Part shown: in pieces, positions 25,746 to 34,627 of the stretch | How positions within the stretch are numbered: position 1 is the stretch's first letter | Layout: the number at the start of each line of letters is the position of its first letter | Assembly: GCF_900167525.1 (NCBI RefSeq) | Contig: NZ_FUZQ01000001.1 | Location: 989,942-1,053,941, forward strand | From: Krasilnikoviella flava | Lineage (GTDB): Bacteria; Actinomycetota; Actinomycetes; Actinomycetales; Cellulomonadaceae | Direction of reading: 5' to 3' | DNA: 64,000 nucleotides | The notes under the pieces: generated by a model | Databases searched by the model: none | What the model was told of the DNA's origin: nothing | What the model saw: only the letters and a program-made list of their open reading frames with translations | Position numbers and translations under genes: made by a program

Positions 25746-26954
25746 TCAGACCTGCTCGGCGACCTTCTCCGCCGGCCTGGGGAGCGTGCGGGCCGCGGGG
25801 GCCAGGAACGCCGCGGCGGCGACCAGCACGAGGACGACGATCAGCGCGGACCGGAGCCCGTAGTGCTCGCCGAGGAAGCCCAGCACCGGCGGCCCCACGA
25901 GGAACGCGACGTAGCCGAGGGTGGCGGCGAGGGACACGCGGGCGGCGGGGTTCTCGCCCGAGTCGCCCGCCGCCGAGATCGCGACCGGGAACCCGAGCGA
26001 GGCGCCCAGGCCCCACAGCACGGCGGCGCCCGCGGCCACCCACTGGTGGTCGACGAAGATGACGAGCGCGAGGCCCGCGGCGCTGACGAGCGCGCTCGCG
26101 CACAGCACGGCGGCGCGCCCGTACCGGTCCACGAACCGGCCGCCGACGAACCGGCCGATCGTCATCGAGGCCGCGAACACCGCGTACACGGCGGAGCCGA
26201 GGGCGGCGTCGAAGCCGTGCCCGTCCACCATGACCAGCGGCAGCCAGTCGTTGGCCGTGCCCTCCGCCATCGCGAGCGCCAGGATGATGCCGCCGATGAG
26301 CAGCAGCCGCGTGTCCTTCCAGACCGCGGGCGCCTTCTCGACCTCGGCCGGGCCGGCGGCGACCCCGCCGGCCGCCACGCGCCGTCCGACCCCCGCCGGG
26401 ACCGACCGGATCGCGACCGCCAGCCCGGCGAGCATCACCACGGCGGCGATCAGCAGGTGTGCGACGACCGGGAAAGCGACGGCGGTGAGCACCATCCCCG
26501 CGACGGCGCCGACGACGGTGCCGAGGCTGAAGAAGCCGTGCATCGCGGGCATCTCGGAGCGGCCCAGGAGCCGTTCCACCTCGGCGCCCTCGATGTTCAG
26601 CGCGATCTCGCCGCCGCCCATGCCGCAGCCCACGAGGCCGAGCCCCAGGGCGACCAGCGGGCCTGAACCGAGCGCCGCACCCACGCCGACGACGGCGACG
26701 CCGACCGCCATCGTGGCGACCCCGACCCCCATGACGGGCCGGGTTCCCCACCGCGACACGAACGGCCCCGACACCACGATGCCGATCATCGACCCGACGG
26801 AGAGGCCGAACAGGATGAGCCCCATCTGCCCGGTGGAGGCGCCGACGAGGTCGCGCACGTCCGGGGTGCGCGTGACCCAGGAGGAGATGGCGATGCCGTT
26901 GAGGAAGAAGAGCGCGAACAGCGCGTTGCGGCGCGCGCGAAGGCTGGCGGTCAC
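25746..26954 (-). CDS. MFS transporter (YbjJ/FucP-like fold)
   Basis: The product is 402 aa with 12 predicted membrane helices. It starts RARRNALFALFFLNGIAISS with VTRTPDVRDLVG, the N-terminal signature of YbjJ-like MFS proteins. A motif-A-like stretch FVSRWGTRPVMG follows, then GLVGCGMGGGEIALNIEGAE. The substrate is unknown. The GTG at 26954 follows AGGAG at 9 bp. It is divergent from a TetR gene with an inverted repeat between them, so it is probably repressed by that regulator. Confidence 0.88.
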   Translation of the reverse strand: MTASLRARRNALFALFFLNGIAISSWVTRTPDVRDLVGASTGQMGLILFGLSVGSMIGIVVSGPFVSRWGTRPVMGVGVATMAVGVAVVGVGAALGSGPLVALGLGLVGCGMGGGEIALNIEGAEVERLLGRSEMPAMHGFFSLGTVVGAVAGMVLTAVAFPVVAHLLIAAVVMLAGLAVAIRSVPAGVGRRVAAGGVAAGPAEVEKAPAVWKDTRLLLIGGIILALAMAEGTANDWLPLVMVDGHGFDAALGSAVYAVFAASMTIGRFVGGRFVDRYGRAAVLCASALVSAAGLALVIFVDHQWVAAGAAVLWGLGASLGFPVAISAAGDSGENPAARVSLAATLGYVAFLVGPPVLGFLGEHYGLRSALIVVLVLVAAAAFLAPAARTLPRPAEKVAEQV

Positions 26955-26999
26955 GGGGGTGGGGCTCCTGGGGACGTGCTGGGCAAGGCGATGCAGGGC

Positions 27000-27013
27000 T
27001 GTACAAGCGTACA
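27000..27013. promoter_or_regulatory. Inverted repeat, candidate TetR operator
   Basis: TGTAC-AAGC-GTACA is a 5-bp inverted repeat with a 4-bp spacer in the 97-bp gap between the divergent MFS and TetR genes. It is one of the few AT-containing stretches in the gap. A TetR-type dimer site overlapping either promoter fits the symmetry and position. Confidence 0.5.
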
Positions 27014-27051
27014 CACTTGGTGGCGGGCCCGACGTCGGGGATCATGGGCGC

Positions 27052-27648
27052 GTGAGCGGCACGCGGCGAGAGGTCCCCAACGATCCCGGGCGCGCCGGGC
27101 GCATCCTCGACGCCGCGCTGGACGTCGTCGCCGACGTGGGCGTGCACCGCACCACGCACCGCCGCATCGCCGCCCGCGCGGAGGTGCCCCTCGGGTCCGT
27201 CACCTACTACTTCAACGGCATGGACGACCTGCTCGCCCAGGCGTTCGGCCGCCTCGCCGACACCATGTCCGTCCTCTACCGCCGCACCCTGGCCGACGCC
27301 GCGTCGCCCGCCGAGGCAGAGGACGCCGTCGTCGAGCTCATCTGCGGGCCCGCGTACGCCACGACGCGCGAGGTGACGCTCCTGTTCGAGATGTACGCGT
27401 ACGCCAACCACCACCCCGAGGTGGGCGTGACGATGCGCGCCTGGCTCCTGCGCAGCCGCGAGAGCCTCGGCCTGCACTTCCCCGAGCCCACGTGCCGAGC
27501 CCTCGACGCGCTCGTCGAGGGCTGGCCCATGCACCGCGCGTTCGACGACGCCCCGCTGGACCGGGCGCTGGTCGCCGCGACCGTCCACGCGGTGGTCACG
27601 GGGCTCGGCACGTCAGGAGGCGGCGGACCCTCCGGTGGTGCGGCGTGA
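27052..27648 (+). CDS. TetR-family transcriptional regulator
   Basis: The product is 198 aa. The HTH lies at about 12-60: GRILDAALDVVADVGVHRTT, HRRIAARAEVPLGSVTYYFN. The YYFNGMDDLL ending is the TetR recognition helix and beta turn. The C-terminal domain (TetR_C type) is helical and starts FGRLADTMSVLYRRTL. The GTG at 27052 is chosen by frame and closeness to the HTH. It probably represses the divergent MFS gene and itself through the site at 27000-27013. Confidence 0.88.
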   Translation: MSGTRREVPNDPGRAGRILDAALDVVADVGVHRTTHRRIAARAEVPLGSVTYYFNGMDDLLAQAFGRLADTMSVLYRRTLADAASPAEAEDAVVELICGPAYATTREVTLLFEMYAYANHHPEVGVTMRAWLLRSRESLGLHFPEPTCRALDALVEGWPMHRAFDDAPLDRALVAATVHAVVTGLGTSGGGGPSGGAA

Positions 27649-27665
27649 CCTGACGCAGTCGCGGC

Positions 27666-29003
27666 TCATCGAGGGTCGTCTCTCCCGCGCAGCACCGCCG
27701 TGCACTCGCGCTGCAGGTCCGCGTCGAGCCACATGGCGTGCTGCGGCGCCGCGTTGGAGCACACGACGGACCCCCACGCCCCGACGTCGGTGGCGTGCCG
27801 CACGGCATCGCGGCAGATCTGCGCCCCGACCGGCCCTTCCTCGAAGCGGGTGTCTCGCGGGGTGTAGCCCACCCAGCCCTCCCCGAGCACCAGCGGGATC
27901 CCGAGCCGTGCGGCATGGTCGGCGGCGACGCCGATCCACTCGCGCAGCCGCTCCGCCATGGCGATGCGGTGCGCGCCGTAACGCTCGTACAGCCACCGGT
28001 CCACGGCCTCCGGGTCGCACCAGTCGTGCACGTAGATCTCGGTGTGGCCGACGATCGACGCGTGCCGCTTCCACTCCTCGTCGGCCGGCGGGGCCCACTC
28101 CCCGAGCCGGGGCGCGCCCGGCCGCAGCAGCTCGGCGTCCGCCCGCTCCTGCGGAAAGTCGGCGGCCTCGCCGCGCAGCGCGAACTCGAGCACGAGGTCG
28201 TCCAGCACGCCGTACACGTAGGGGTGGACGCCGAGCACCTGGGCGTTGCGCGGCAGGCCGCGCATCGCGGTGACCGGGACGGCGGCGTAGTTCGGGCCGC
28301 AGAGCACGTCCGGGTGGCGCGCGGAGAAGGCGGCGATGCCGCGCTCGAGGCGGTTTCGCAGCTCCACCACCGGGTCCTCGACGCCGGGCAGGCCGGCGGT
28401 GAGATGCCCGGCCTGGACCTCGTTGTGCGGCTCGACGTACGCGAGGACGTGGTCGAGACCCTCGTCCCGCAGCAGGTCCACGAGGTCGGCCATCGCCTCG
28501 CCGAGCACCGTCAGCCGCTCCTCGGGGTCCACGGCGTCCAGGGCGTCGTACCAGGCGCGGTCGACCGCGAAGGCCGGGCTCTGCTGGTACTCCCACGACG
28601 ACGCGATCACGGTCAGCCCGTGCCGGTCGGCGCCGCGGAACAGCTCCAGCAGGTGGGCGCGGGCGTCGATCGTCGTCGGCTCGCGCACGTCGTACCAGCG
28701 CACCCGCGACGCGTAGCCGCCCCCGATCGGCCCCAGCCGCAGCGCCGTCGTGTCGATCCCGGAGCGGAACAGCAGGAACGGCATCGCGCAGACGCGCACG
28801 GCGTTGTACCCGAGCTCGGCGGCGCGGGCGAACGCGGCGTCGAGGTCCTCGAAGGGCTCCCCCGGCCCGGTGCGCACGTACCAGGAGAAGTCCCACAGCG
28901 TGATCGCCAGCCGGCGTGGCAGGTGCGCGGGCACCCCCGCGGAGGCTCCGCCCGTCGTTGCCGCCGCTCCCGTGACCATCCGGGGGTCCGTCATGCGTCT
29001 CAT
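27666..29003 (-). CDS. Cellulase-like (beta/alpha)8 glycoside hydrolase
   Basis: The product is 445 aa and resembles the sugar-binding cellulase-like family, a clan-GH-A-type barrel. LAITLWDFSWYVRTGPGEPF marks the first strand. LAYVEPHNEVQAGHLT supplies Asn194-Glu195 as the acid/base pair at the end of strand 4. IPLVLGEGWVGYTP supplies Glu375 as the strand-7 nucleophile. No signal peptide is seen, so it is probably cytoplasmic and acts on imported oligosaccharides. The ATG at 29003 overlaps the permease stop (ATGA), making it the last gene of the six-gene operon. Confidence 0.8.
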   Translation of the reverse strand: MRRMTDPRMVTGAAATTGGASAGVPAHLPRRLAITLWDFSWYVRTGPGEPFEDLDAAFARAAELGYNAVRVCAMPFLLFRSGIDTTALRLGPIGGGYASRVRWYDVREPTTIDARAHLLELFRGADRHGLTVIASSWEYQQSPAFAVDRAWYDALDAVDPEERLTVLGEAMADLVDLLRDEGLDHVLAYVEPHNEVQAGHLTAGLPGVEDPVVELRNRLERGIAAFSARHPDVLCGPNYAAVPVTAMRGLPRNAQVLGVHPYVYGVLDDLVLEFALRGEAADFPQERADAELLRPGAPRLGEWAPPADEEWKRHASIVGHTEIYVHDWCDPEAVDRWLYERYGAHRIAMAERLREWIGVAADHAARLGIPLVLGEGWVGYTPRDTRFEEGPVGAQICRDAVRHATDVGAWGSVVCSNAAPQHAMWLDADLQRECTAVLRGRDDPR

Positions 29004-29896
29004 CCCTTCACCGCTCCTGCCGTCAGGCCGTTGACGAGCTGCTTGCGCAGCACGAAGAACACGATCAGCGCGGGGACCGCGGCGAGCACCGACCCTGCCA
29101 TCACGAGGTCGTACTGCCGTCCCTCCGCGCCGAACAGCGCCTGGAGCCCGAGCGGCACCGTGTAGAACTCGGGCTCGGCGATGATCACCAGCGGCCACAG
29201 CAGCGTGTTGTACGAGTTGAGGAAGCTCCACACCGCCAGCGCCCCGACCGCCGGCCGCAGCAGCGGCATGACGACGGACAGAAACGTCCGCAGCTCGGAG
29301 CACCCGTCGATGCGGGCCGCGTCGAGGATCTCGTCCGGCACCGACTGCTCGGTGTACTGGCGCATCATGAAGATCCCGAACGCCGGCGCCACCCACGGGA
29401 CCACGAGCGCGAAGAACGGGTTCGCCAGCCCCAGCTTCGCGACGAGGACGAACAGCGGCACGACGATCACCGCGAACGGGATGGCCAGCGACGAGAACAT
29501 CACGTCGAACAGCACCCGCTTGCCGCGGAACTCGTACTTGGCGAACCCGAAGCCGGCCAGGGAGCACAGGAAGACGGTCGCGACGGTACTGACCACGGCG
29601 ACGACCGTGCTCATGAGCATCCACCGCCAGAACGGCTGCGTGGCCAGCAGGTTCACGTAGTTGTCCAGCGTGGCCGGGTCCGGGACGAGCGCCGGCGGGA
29701 ACGCGAAGATGTCGCTGCGGTCCTTGAACGACGACGACACCGCCCACAGCAGCGGCGCCACGTAGACCACGGTCAGGAGCCCGAGCACCGCGTACAGCGC
29801 GACGCGGCCGGGACGGAGGCGTCGGTGCGTGCGGGCCACCGGGACGGTCGCGGGCCCGCCGGCGCGGGGCGCCCGCGCGAGGGTCGGAGTGCTCAT
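29000..29896 (-). CDS. Carbohydrate ABC transporter permease (MalG type)
   Basis: The product is 298 aa with six membrane helices. It starts with a 30-residue cytoplasmic Arg/Pro-rich tail and then VALYAVLGLLTVVYVAPLLW. The EAA loop that contacts the ATPase reads EILDAARIDGCSELRTFLSV followed by VMPLLRPAVG. The C-terminus ends GLTAGAVKG, typical of the CUT1 subfamily. GGGAGG before the ATG is a good ribosome site. It overlaps the previous permease and the following hydrolase by 4 bp each. No ATPase gene is in the operon. Confidence 0.93.
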   Translation of the reverse strand: MSTPTLARAPRAGGPATVPVARTHRRLRPGRVALYAVLGLLTVVYVAPLLWAVSSSFKDRSDIFAFPPALVPDPATLDNYVNLLATQPFWRWMLMSTVVAVVSTVATVFLCSLAGFGFAKYEFRGKRVLFDVMFSSLAIPFAVIVVPLFVLVAKLGLANPFFALVVPWVAPAFGIFMMRQYTEQSVPDEILDAARIDGCSELRTFLSVVMPLLRPAVGALAVWSFLNSYNTLLWPLVIIAEPEFYTVPLGLQALFGAEGRQYDLVMAGSVLAAVPALIVFFVLRKQLVNGLTAGAVKG

Positions 29897-30828
29897 CGGT
29901 TCCTCCCGACGCCGAACGCGCGGGTGCCGAGCCGGCCCAGCACGAAGACGATGACGAACATGACGACGCCGGCGGCCGCGGCATAGCCGAGCTCCTGGCG
30001 CTGGAAGCCGGCCCGGTAGACGAACATCGAGACCGACAGGGTCGCCTCGCCGGGGCCGCCCTGCGTGAGCAGGAACGGCTCCTCGAAGATCTGTGCGGTG
30101 TTGACGAGCATCGTCACGGCGATGAAGGCCGTGACCGGCTTGAGCTGCGGCACGGTGACGGCGAAGAAGCGCCGCACCACGCCCGCGCCGTCGAGCTCGG
30201 CGGCCTCGTGCAGCTCGCGGGGGATGTTCTGCAGGCCGGCGAGGAAGAAGATCGTGAGATACCCCGTCCAGCGCCACAGCACCAGCACGACCACGACCAC
30301 GCGGGCCCACCACGGGTCGGTCAGCCAGGAGACGCCGCCGACGCCGAAGAGGGCCTCGAGCGTGGCATTCAGCAGGCCATACTCCCCGTCGAAGACCAGG
30401 CCGAAGATCAGGGCGATGACGATCGGCGACAGGACCACCGGCATGAAGTACGTGAGCCGGAAGAAGTCCCGCAGCCGCAGCCCCTTGGCGTCGAGGGCCA
30501 GCGCGATCAGCAGCGCGAGCGGCAGCACCACGACCATCGCGAAGACGGTGTAGAAGGCGGTGTTCGCCAGGGCGGCGCCGAAGCTCGCGTCGCGCAGCAG
30601 GCGGGAGTAGTTCGCCAGCCCCACGTACTCCGGGCTGCCCAGGCCGGCCCAGTCGGTGAGGCTCAGGTAGATCCCCGCGCCGACCGGCACGACCATGAAG
30701 ACCGTGAACAGCAGGAAGAACGGGGAGATGAAGAGGTACGGCGCCCACTGCCGCTGGTCACGTCGTCGGGGAATGCCCGGGGTGCGCAATGCGTCCGTCG
30801 TCGGCGACGGTTTGGTCATGGTGCTCAC
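29893..30828 (-). CDS. Carbohydrate ABC transporter permease (MalF/UgpA type)
   Basis: The product is 311 aa with six helices, starting WAPYLFISPFFLLFTVFMVV and PVGAGIYLSLTDWAGLGSPE. The EAA loop is ELHEAAELDGAGVVRRFFAV with TVPQLKPV. FLLTQGGPGEATLSVSMFVY is the usual CUT1 closing block. The GTG at 30828 overlaps the binding-protein stop (GTGA), so it is preferred to an ATG three codons later. It pairs with the downstream MalG-type permease. Confidence 0.93.
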   Translation of the reverse strand: MSTMTKPSPTTDALRTPGIPRRRDQRQWAPYLFISPFFLLFTVFMVVPVGAGIYLSLTDWAGLGSPEYVGLANYSRLLRDASFGAALANTAFYTVFAMVVVLPLALLIALALDAKGLRLRDFFRLTYFMPVVLSPIVIALIFGLVFDGEYGLLNATLEALFGVGGVSWLTDPWWARVVVVVLVLWRWTGYLTIFFLAGLQNIPRELHEAAELDGAGVVRRFFAVTVPQLKPVTAFIAVTMLVNTAQIFEEPFLLTQGGPGEATLSVSMFVYRAGFQRQELGYAAAAGVVMFVIVFVLGRLGTRAFGVGRNR

Positions 30829-32153
30829 GGCTGCACCTGCCTCTCGTACGTACGCACCCCGGCCCGCAGCGCCTCCTCGGCGCCGACCTGCCCGGTGATG
30901 GCGCGAAGGACGGGGCCGCCGAGGCTGTCGCGCAGCACCGAGGCGCCTGCGGACTGGTAGAAGAGCGGCATGTCGGCCGCGGCGGCGGAGAAGACCTCGA
31001 AGACGCGCTGGCCGCCGAGGTAGGGGTCGGTGATCTCCTGGAACTCGGGCGCGTCGTAGAGGTCGACCAGGGTGGGCATGTAGGCGCCCGCGAAGTACCG
31101 GGCGAGCTGCCCCTCCTCGGTGAGGTACGACCGGTGGAGGAAGTCGGTCGCCGCGTCGGTCAGCGGCTGGTCCTTGAGCACGGCGAACGCGGTGCCGCCC
31201 ATCGTGGACGCGACGTGCCCGCCGCCCGCGAACCGCGGGATCGTGCGCGCCCGCCACAGCCCCTCCTGGTCGGGGGCGTTGGCCTGGAGGCCGTACACCT
31301 CGTACCAGTTCGGCATGACGGTCGCGACGAGCCGGCTCCCTTTGAGGGCCGCCGCGGCGGCGCCGCCGTACGGGTCCGCCAGGGCGACGAACGCGCCGGT
31401 CCGGACGCCCTCGGCCATGAGCTCCAGCACCTCGACGGCCTCGTCCGACAGCACGGCGAGGTTCCCCTCGGCGTCGTAGAGGTTCCCGCCCCGCTGCAGC
31501 AGCAGCTGCGTGAACCCGTTGACGATGGACCCGTTGTCGCCGTTGGCCACCATGCCGATCGCCTGCCCGGTGTCCGCGGCCACCTCGGCCCCGATCTCGA
31601 GCAGCTCCTCCCAGGTGCCGACGTCCGCCGGGATCCCCAGCTCGTCGAAGAGGTCGGCCCGGTAGAACATCACCGAGATGGAGTTGTCCGACTCCAGCGC
31701 GTACACCTTGCCGTCCACCGTGTACGGCTGGGTCTTCAGCAGCCGGTCGCCCAGCGGCGCTGTCAGCGCCGTGAGGTCGACGAACAGGTTCTCCGCGATC
31801 CCCGCCCGCATGACCCGCGGGAACTGGTCGATCACCAGGCCGGCCAGGTCCGGCAGCGGCCGCTGCGCGACCGCCTGCGTCACCAGGCGCGAGACGATGT
31901 CGGCCGGCGCCACGGACGTCACGTCGACGCCGAAGGTCCACGCGCTGCCGCCCACGACGGCGGCGTCCGTCGCCGCCTGCGTGAAGTAGCTCGCGTAGCC
32001 CGGGTCGTGCGTCCACAGGCCGAGGGACGCCGCGCCGGAGCGGACCGGGGCGACCGCGGTCGCGGTCGAGCAGCCCGAGAGGATCCCGCCGCCCGCGGCG
32101 CCGAGGCCCGCGACGCCGAGCAGCCGCAGCAGGTCGCGTCGGTTCAGGTCCAC
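30825..32153 (-). CDS. Sugar ABC transporter solute-binding lipoprotein
   Basis: The product is 442 aa. The N-terminus has NRRDLLRLLGVAGLGAAGG and a lipobox LSGC, so it looks like a Tat-exported lipoprotein. The CUT1 binding-protein fold shows DIVSRLVTQAVAQRPLPDLA, YTVDGKVYALESDNSISVMF and YRADLFDELGIPADVGTWEE. The GTG at 32153 overlaps the end of the GH35 gene by 10 bp. It delivers an oligosaccharide to the two permeases that follow. The ligand is unknown, though the GH35 and cellulase-like neighbours suggest a beta-linked, galactose-containing glycan. Confidence 0.92.
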   Translation of the reverse strand: MDLNRRDLLRLLGVAGLGAAGGGILSGCSTATAVAPVRSGAASLGLWTHDPGYASYFTQAATDAAVVGGSAWTFGVDVTSVAPADIVSRLVTQAVAQRPLPDLAGLVIDQFPRVMRAGIAENLFVDLTALTAPLGDRLLKTQPYTVDGKVYALESDNSISVMFYRADLFDELGIPADVGTWEELLEIGAEVAADTGQAIGMVANGDNGSIVNGFTQLLLQRGGNLYDAEGNLAVLSDEAVEVLELMAEGVRTGAFVALADPYGGAAAAALKGSRLVATVMPNWYEVYGLQANAPDQEGLWRARTIPRFAGGGHVASTMGGTAFAVLKDQPLTDAATDFLHRSYLTEEGQLARYFAGAYMPTLVDLYDAPEFQEITDPYLGGQRVFEVFSAAAADMPLFYQSAGASVLRDSLGGPVLRAITGQVGAEEALRAGVRTYERQVQP

Positions 32154-34594
32154 GACGGCTCCTCGCCCGCGGTCAGCACCACGCGCGCCACGCGCACGAC
32201 GTCCACCGACGCCACGGTGATCCCGTCCGGCACGTCGCGCACGGACGGGTCCACCCAGACACCGGTCGCGGCGCTCCACGGCAGCAGCTCGAGCGTCAGG
32301 CCGTCGCGGACGACGTCGTCGCGCCACGGCGTGAGGTCGACGTCCCAGTCGCGGCCGTGCCAGAAGTGGTCGCTCACGACCTCCCCTCCCACCAGCGCCC
32401 GGCTGACGTCCCCCGTCCACGCGACGCGCAGCAGCGCGCGGTCGACGCCGGCGAGCGCGTCGGCGGGCACGTCCAGGTGCACGCGTGCGGCGCCGGAGAA
32501 GTCGGTCGGCGCGCTGAGCCGGTCCATCGGTCCGCCGCGCGCGGGCTCCGGCGGGGCGGGGGCCGTCGGGTGCAGGTCCGCCGCGACCTGGCGGCGCCCG
32601 GCCCCGGGGACCGACAGCGTCCACGAGGTCCAGAGCCCGTTCCCGCCGACCGGGTCGACCGAGGCAGCATCGCTGTAGGCAGCGTCGGTGCCGTCGCTCG
32701 TCGACACCACGAGCGAAGCCGGTGCGGGCAGCAGCGACACCGTCGCGTGCGGGGCCTCGGTGTGCACGACCAGCGCACCGTCGAGCGCCTGCACCGGGAC
32801 GTCGGAGAGCACCAGGCGCTCGCGACCGCCCACGTCGAGGCGGTAGAGCCGGTTCGCCGTCGCCTCGTCGAGCACGAGGACGCGGGCGCCGGGCAGGCCC
32901 ACGACCGTGTCGGCGCCGGGCTCCGCGGCCAGGTCGAGGACGGTCGCGCCGTCCTCGGCGCGCGCCTCCACCGGGCCGGTCGCGTCGACGTCGCCCTCCA
33001 GCACGAGCTCGACGGGCACGCCGTCGGTCGCGACGAGCACGACGACCTCGCCGCCGTCCGCGTCGGGGCCGTCGGCGCCGTCGATCCGTGTGAGCAGCTG
33101 CGCCGTCGCGCTGCGCAGCACCAGACCGTCGGCGAGCGGGTAGCGCAGCGGCCACGCGACCGAGACGCCGGCCGGCAGGTCGACAGGGCGCGAGGGGACG
33201 ACGACAGTCGCGTCGTCGAGCTCGACCTCGACCTGGACGCCCGGCTGCACCGACAACGGGCGGCGCGCGGGCTGATAGGTGGTGGCGAAGACGTAACCGC
33301 GACGCCCGTCCGCGCGCACCGACCAGCGCAGCTCCGACGGGTCCTCGCTGCCACCGCCCACCGTCGTCGTCATGGCCGCGAGCGCCGCGCCGTCCTCCTG
33401 GAGCCACAGGTGCTGGCGGCGCAGCAGGTGGTGGTGGCGTCGCACCTGGCCGTGCTCGCCGACCGGGGCGCCGAAGTCGTAGGTGCGGGCGGGCACGTCG
33501 TTCGGGTACCCGGTGGCGTGCGACTCCTGCTCGGTGCCGTGCGGCCCGACGCGCTGGGTGCCGCCGGCGTACATGTAGTACCCCTGCCAGACGGAGCCGC
33601 TGCCGAGCTTCGCGAGCGCGAGCGCGGCCACGTCGTCGGGCGTGACGAGCGGCCGCCGGTGGTAGGCGACATGCATCCCGCCGCCCAGCTCGCAGGTCGC
33701 GTACGGCAGGGCGTCGTCGTCCTTGAGGGGCACCGCGCCGGGTGCCACGACGATGCCGTCGAGGGCCTCGCGCAGGTCGGCGCCCACCGACAGGTCGTCG
33801 CGCACCGTGCTGTACCGGAAGTGCACGGGCGAGAACGCGGGCCACTCGGTGTCGGTGTCCTCCCAGAACCCGTCCGCGTACGCGCTGTACAGGGGCAGCA
33901 GCGTGGCCGGCACCTGGGCGCCGCCCCACCCGGTGGCGGTCCAGAGCGGCACGCGCAGCCCCCGCTCCTCCGCCACGGTGCGCAGGGTGGCGAGGTGCTC
34001 CGGCTGGTCGTACAGCTCGTTGTCCATCTGCGCGCCGACGACGGGCCCGCCCTCGACGTGCGTGAGCCCGTCGAGCTGCGCGATCGTCTGCGCAGAGAAC
34101 GCGCGCACGAGCTCGAGGTAGGCCGGGTCGTTCGTCCGGGTGGCCAGACCGCGGGCGACGAGCCAGTCCGGGAAGCCGCCGTAGCGCGCCTCGCCGTGCC
34201 CCCACGGGCCCATGCGCACCACGACGTCCAGGCCGTGGCGCCCGGCGAGCTCGACGAACGCCCGCAGGTCCAGGTTGCCGTCCCAGCGGAAGTCGCCGGG
34301 CGCGGGCTCGTGGGCCTGCCAGAAGACGTACGTGGCCACGGAGTCCAGCCCGCCGGCCCGGGCGTGCCCCAGGACCTCCGACCAGCGCTCGCGCGGGATG
34401 CGTGAGTAGTGCACCTCGCCGGTCACCGGGAACCACGGTCGCCCCGCGCGTTCGAGGTAGCGGCTGGTCACCTCCACGGCGTCCGGCGTCCCGGGCGGGT
34501 CGCCCAGCTCGAGGTGGTCGCGACGCGGCGGCGCCGGGCGGTCGGCGCGCACGCGGTGCGTGGCGGGCTGCCGGCTCGCAAGGGCGTCAGGCAT
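32144..34594 (-). CDS. GH35-type beta-galactosidase
   Basis: The product is 816 aa. The catalytic barrel starts FPVTGEVHYSRIPRERWSEV, then YVFWQAHEPAPGDFRWDGNL and VVRMGPWGHGEARYGGFPDW. The acid/base is Glu193 in VVGAQMDNELY (most GH35 have ENE; here the first Glu is Asp). The nucleophile candidate is Glu302 in ATCELGGGMHVAYH. All-beta domains follow to the C-terminus, ending in a galactose-binding-like jelly roll (about 660-800). No signal peptide is seen, so it is probably cytoplasmic. GAAGGAG before the ATG fixes the start. It lies 33 bp after the DUF5107 gene in the same operon. Confidence 0.88.
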   Translation of the reverse strand: MPDALASRQPATHRVRADRPAPPRRDHLELGDPPGTPDAVEVTSRYLERAGRPWFPVTGEVHYSRIPRERWSEVLGHARAGGLDSVATYVFWQAHEPAPGDFRWDGNLDLRAFVELAGRHGLDVVVRMGPWGHGEARYGGFPDWLVARGLATRTNDPAYLELVRAFSAQTIAQLDGLTHVEGGPVVGAQMDNELYDQPEHLATLRTVAEERGLRVPLWTATGWGGAQVPATLLPLYSAYADGFWEDTDTEWPAFSPVHFRYSTVRDDLSVGADLREALDGIVVAPGAVPLKDDDALPYATCELGGGMHVAYHRRPLVTPDDVAALALAKLGSGSVWQGYYMYAGGTQRVGPHGTEQESHATGYPNDVPARTYDFGAPVGEHGQVRRHHHLLRRQHLWLQEDGAALAAMTTTVGGGSEDPSELRWSVRADGRRGYVFATTYQPARRPLSVQPGVQVEVELDDATVVVPSRPVDLPAGVSVAWPLRYPLADGLVLRSATAQLLTRIDGADGPDADGGEVVVLVATDGVPVELVLEGDVDATGPVEARAEDGATVLDLAAEPGADTVVGLPGARVLVLDEATANRLYRLDVGGRERLVLSDVPVQALDGALVVHTEAPHATVSLLPAPASLVVSTSDGTDAAYSDAASVDPVGGNGLWTSWTLSVPGAGRRQVAADLHPTAPAPPEPARGGPMDRLSAPTDFSGAARVHLDVPADALAGVDRALLRVAWTGDVSRALVGGEVVSDHFWHGRDWDVDLTPWRDDVVRDGLTLELLPWSAATGVWVDPSVRDVPDGITVASVDVVRVARVVLTAGEEPSWT

Positions 34595-34627
34595 GTTCTC
34601 TCCTTCGAGAAGCGTGGACGGGGCCGG

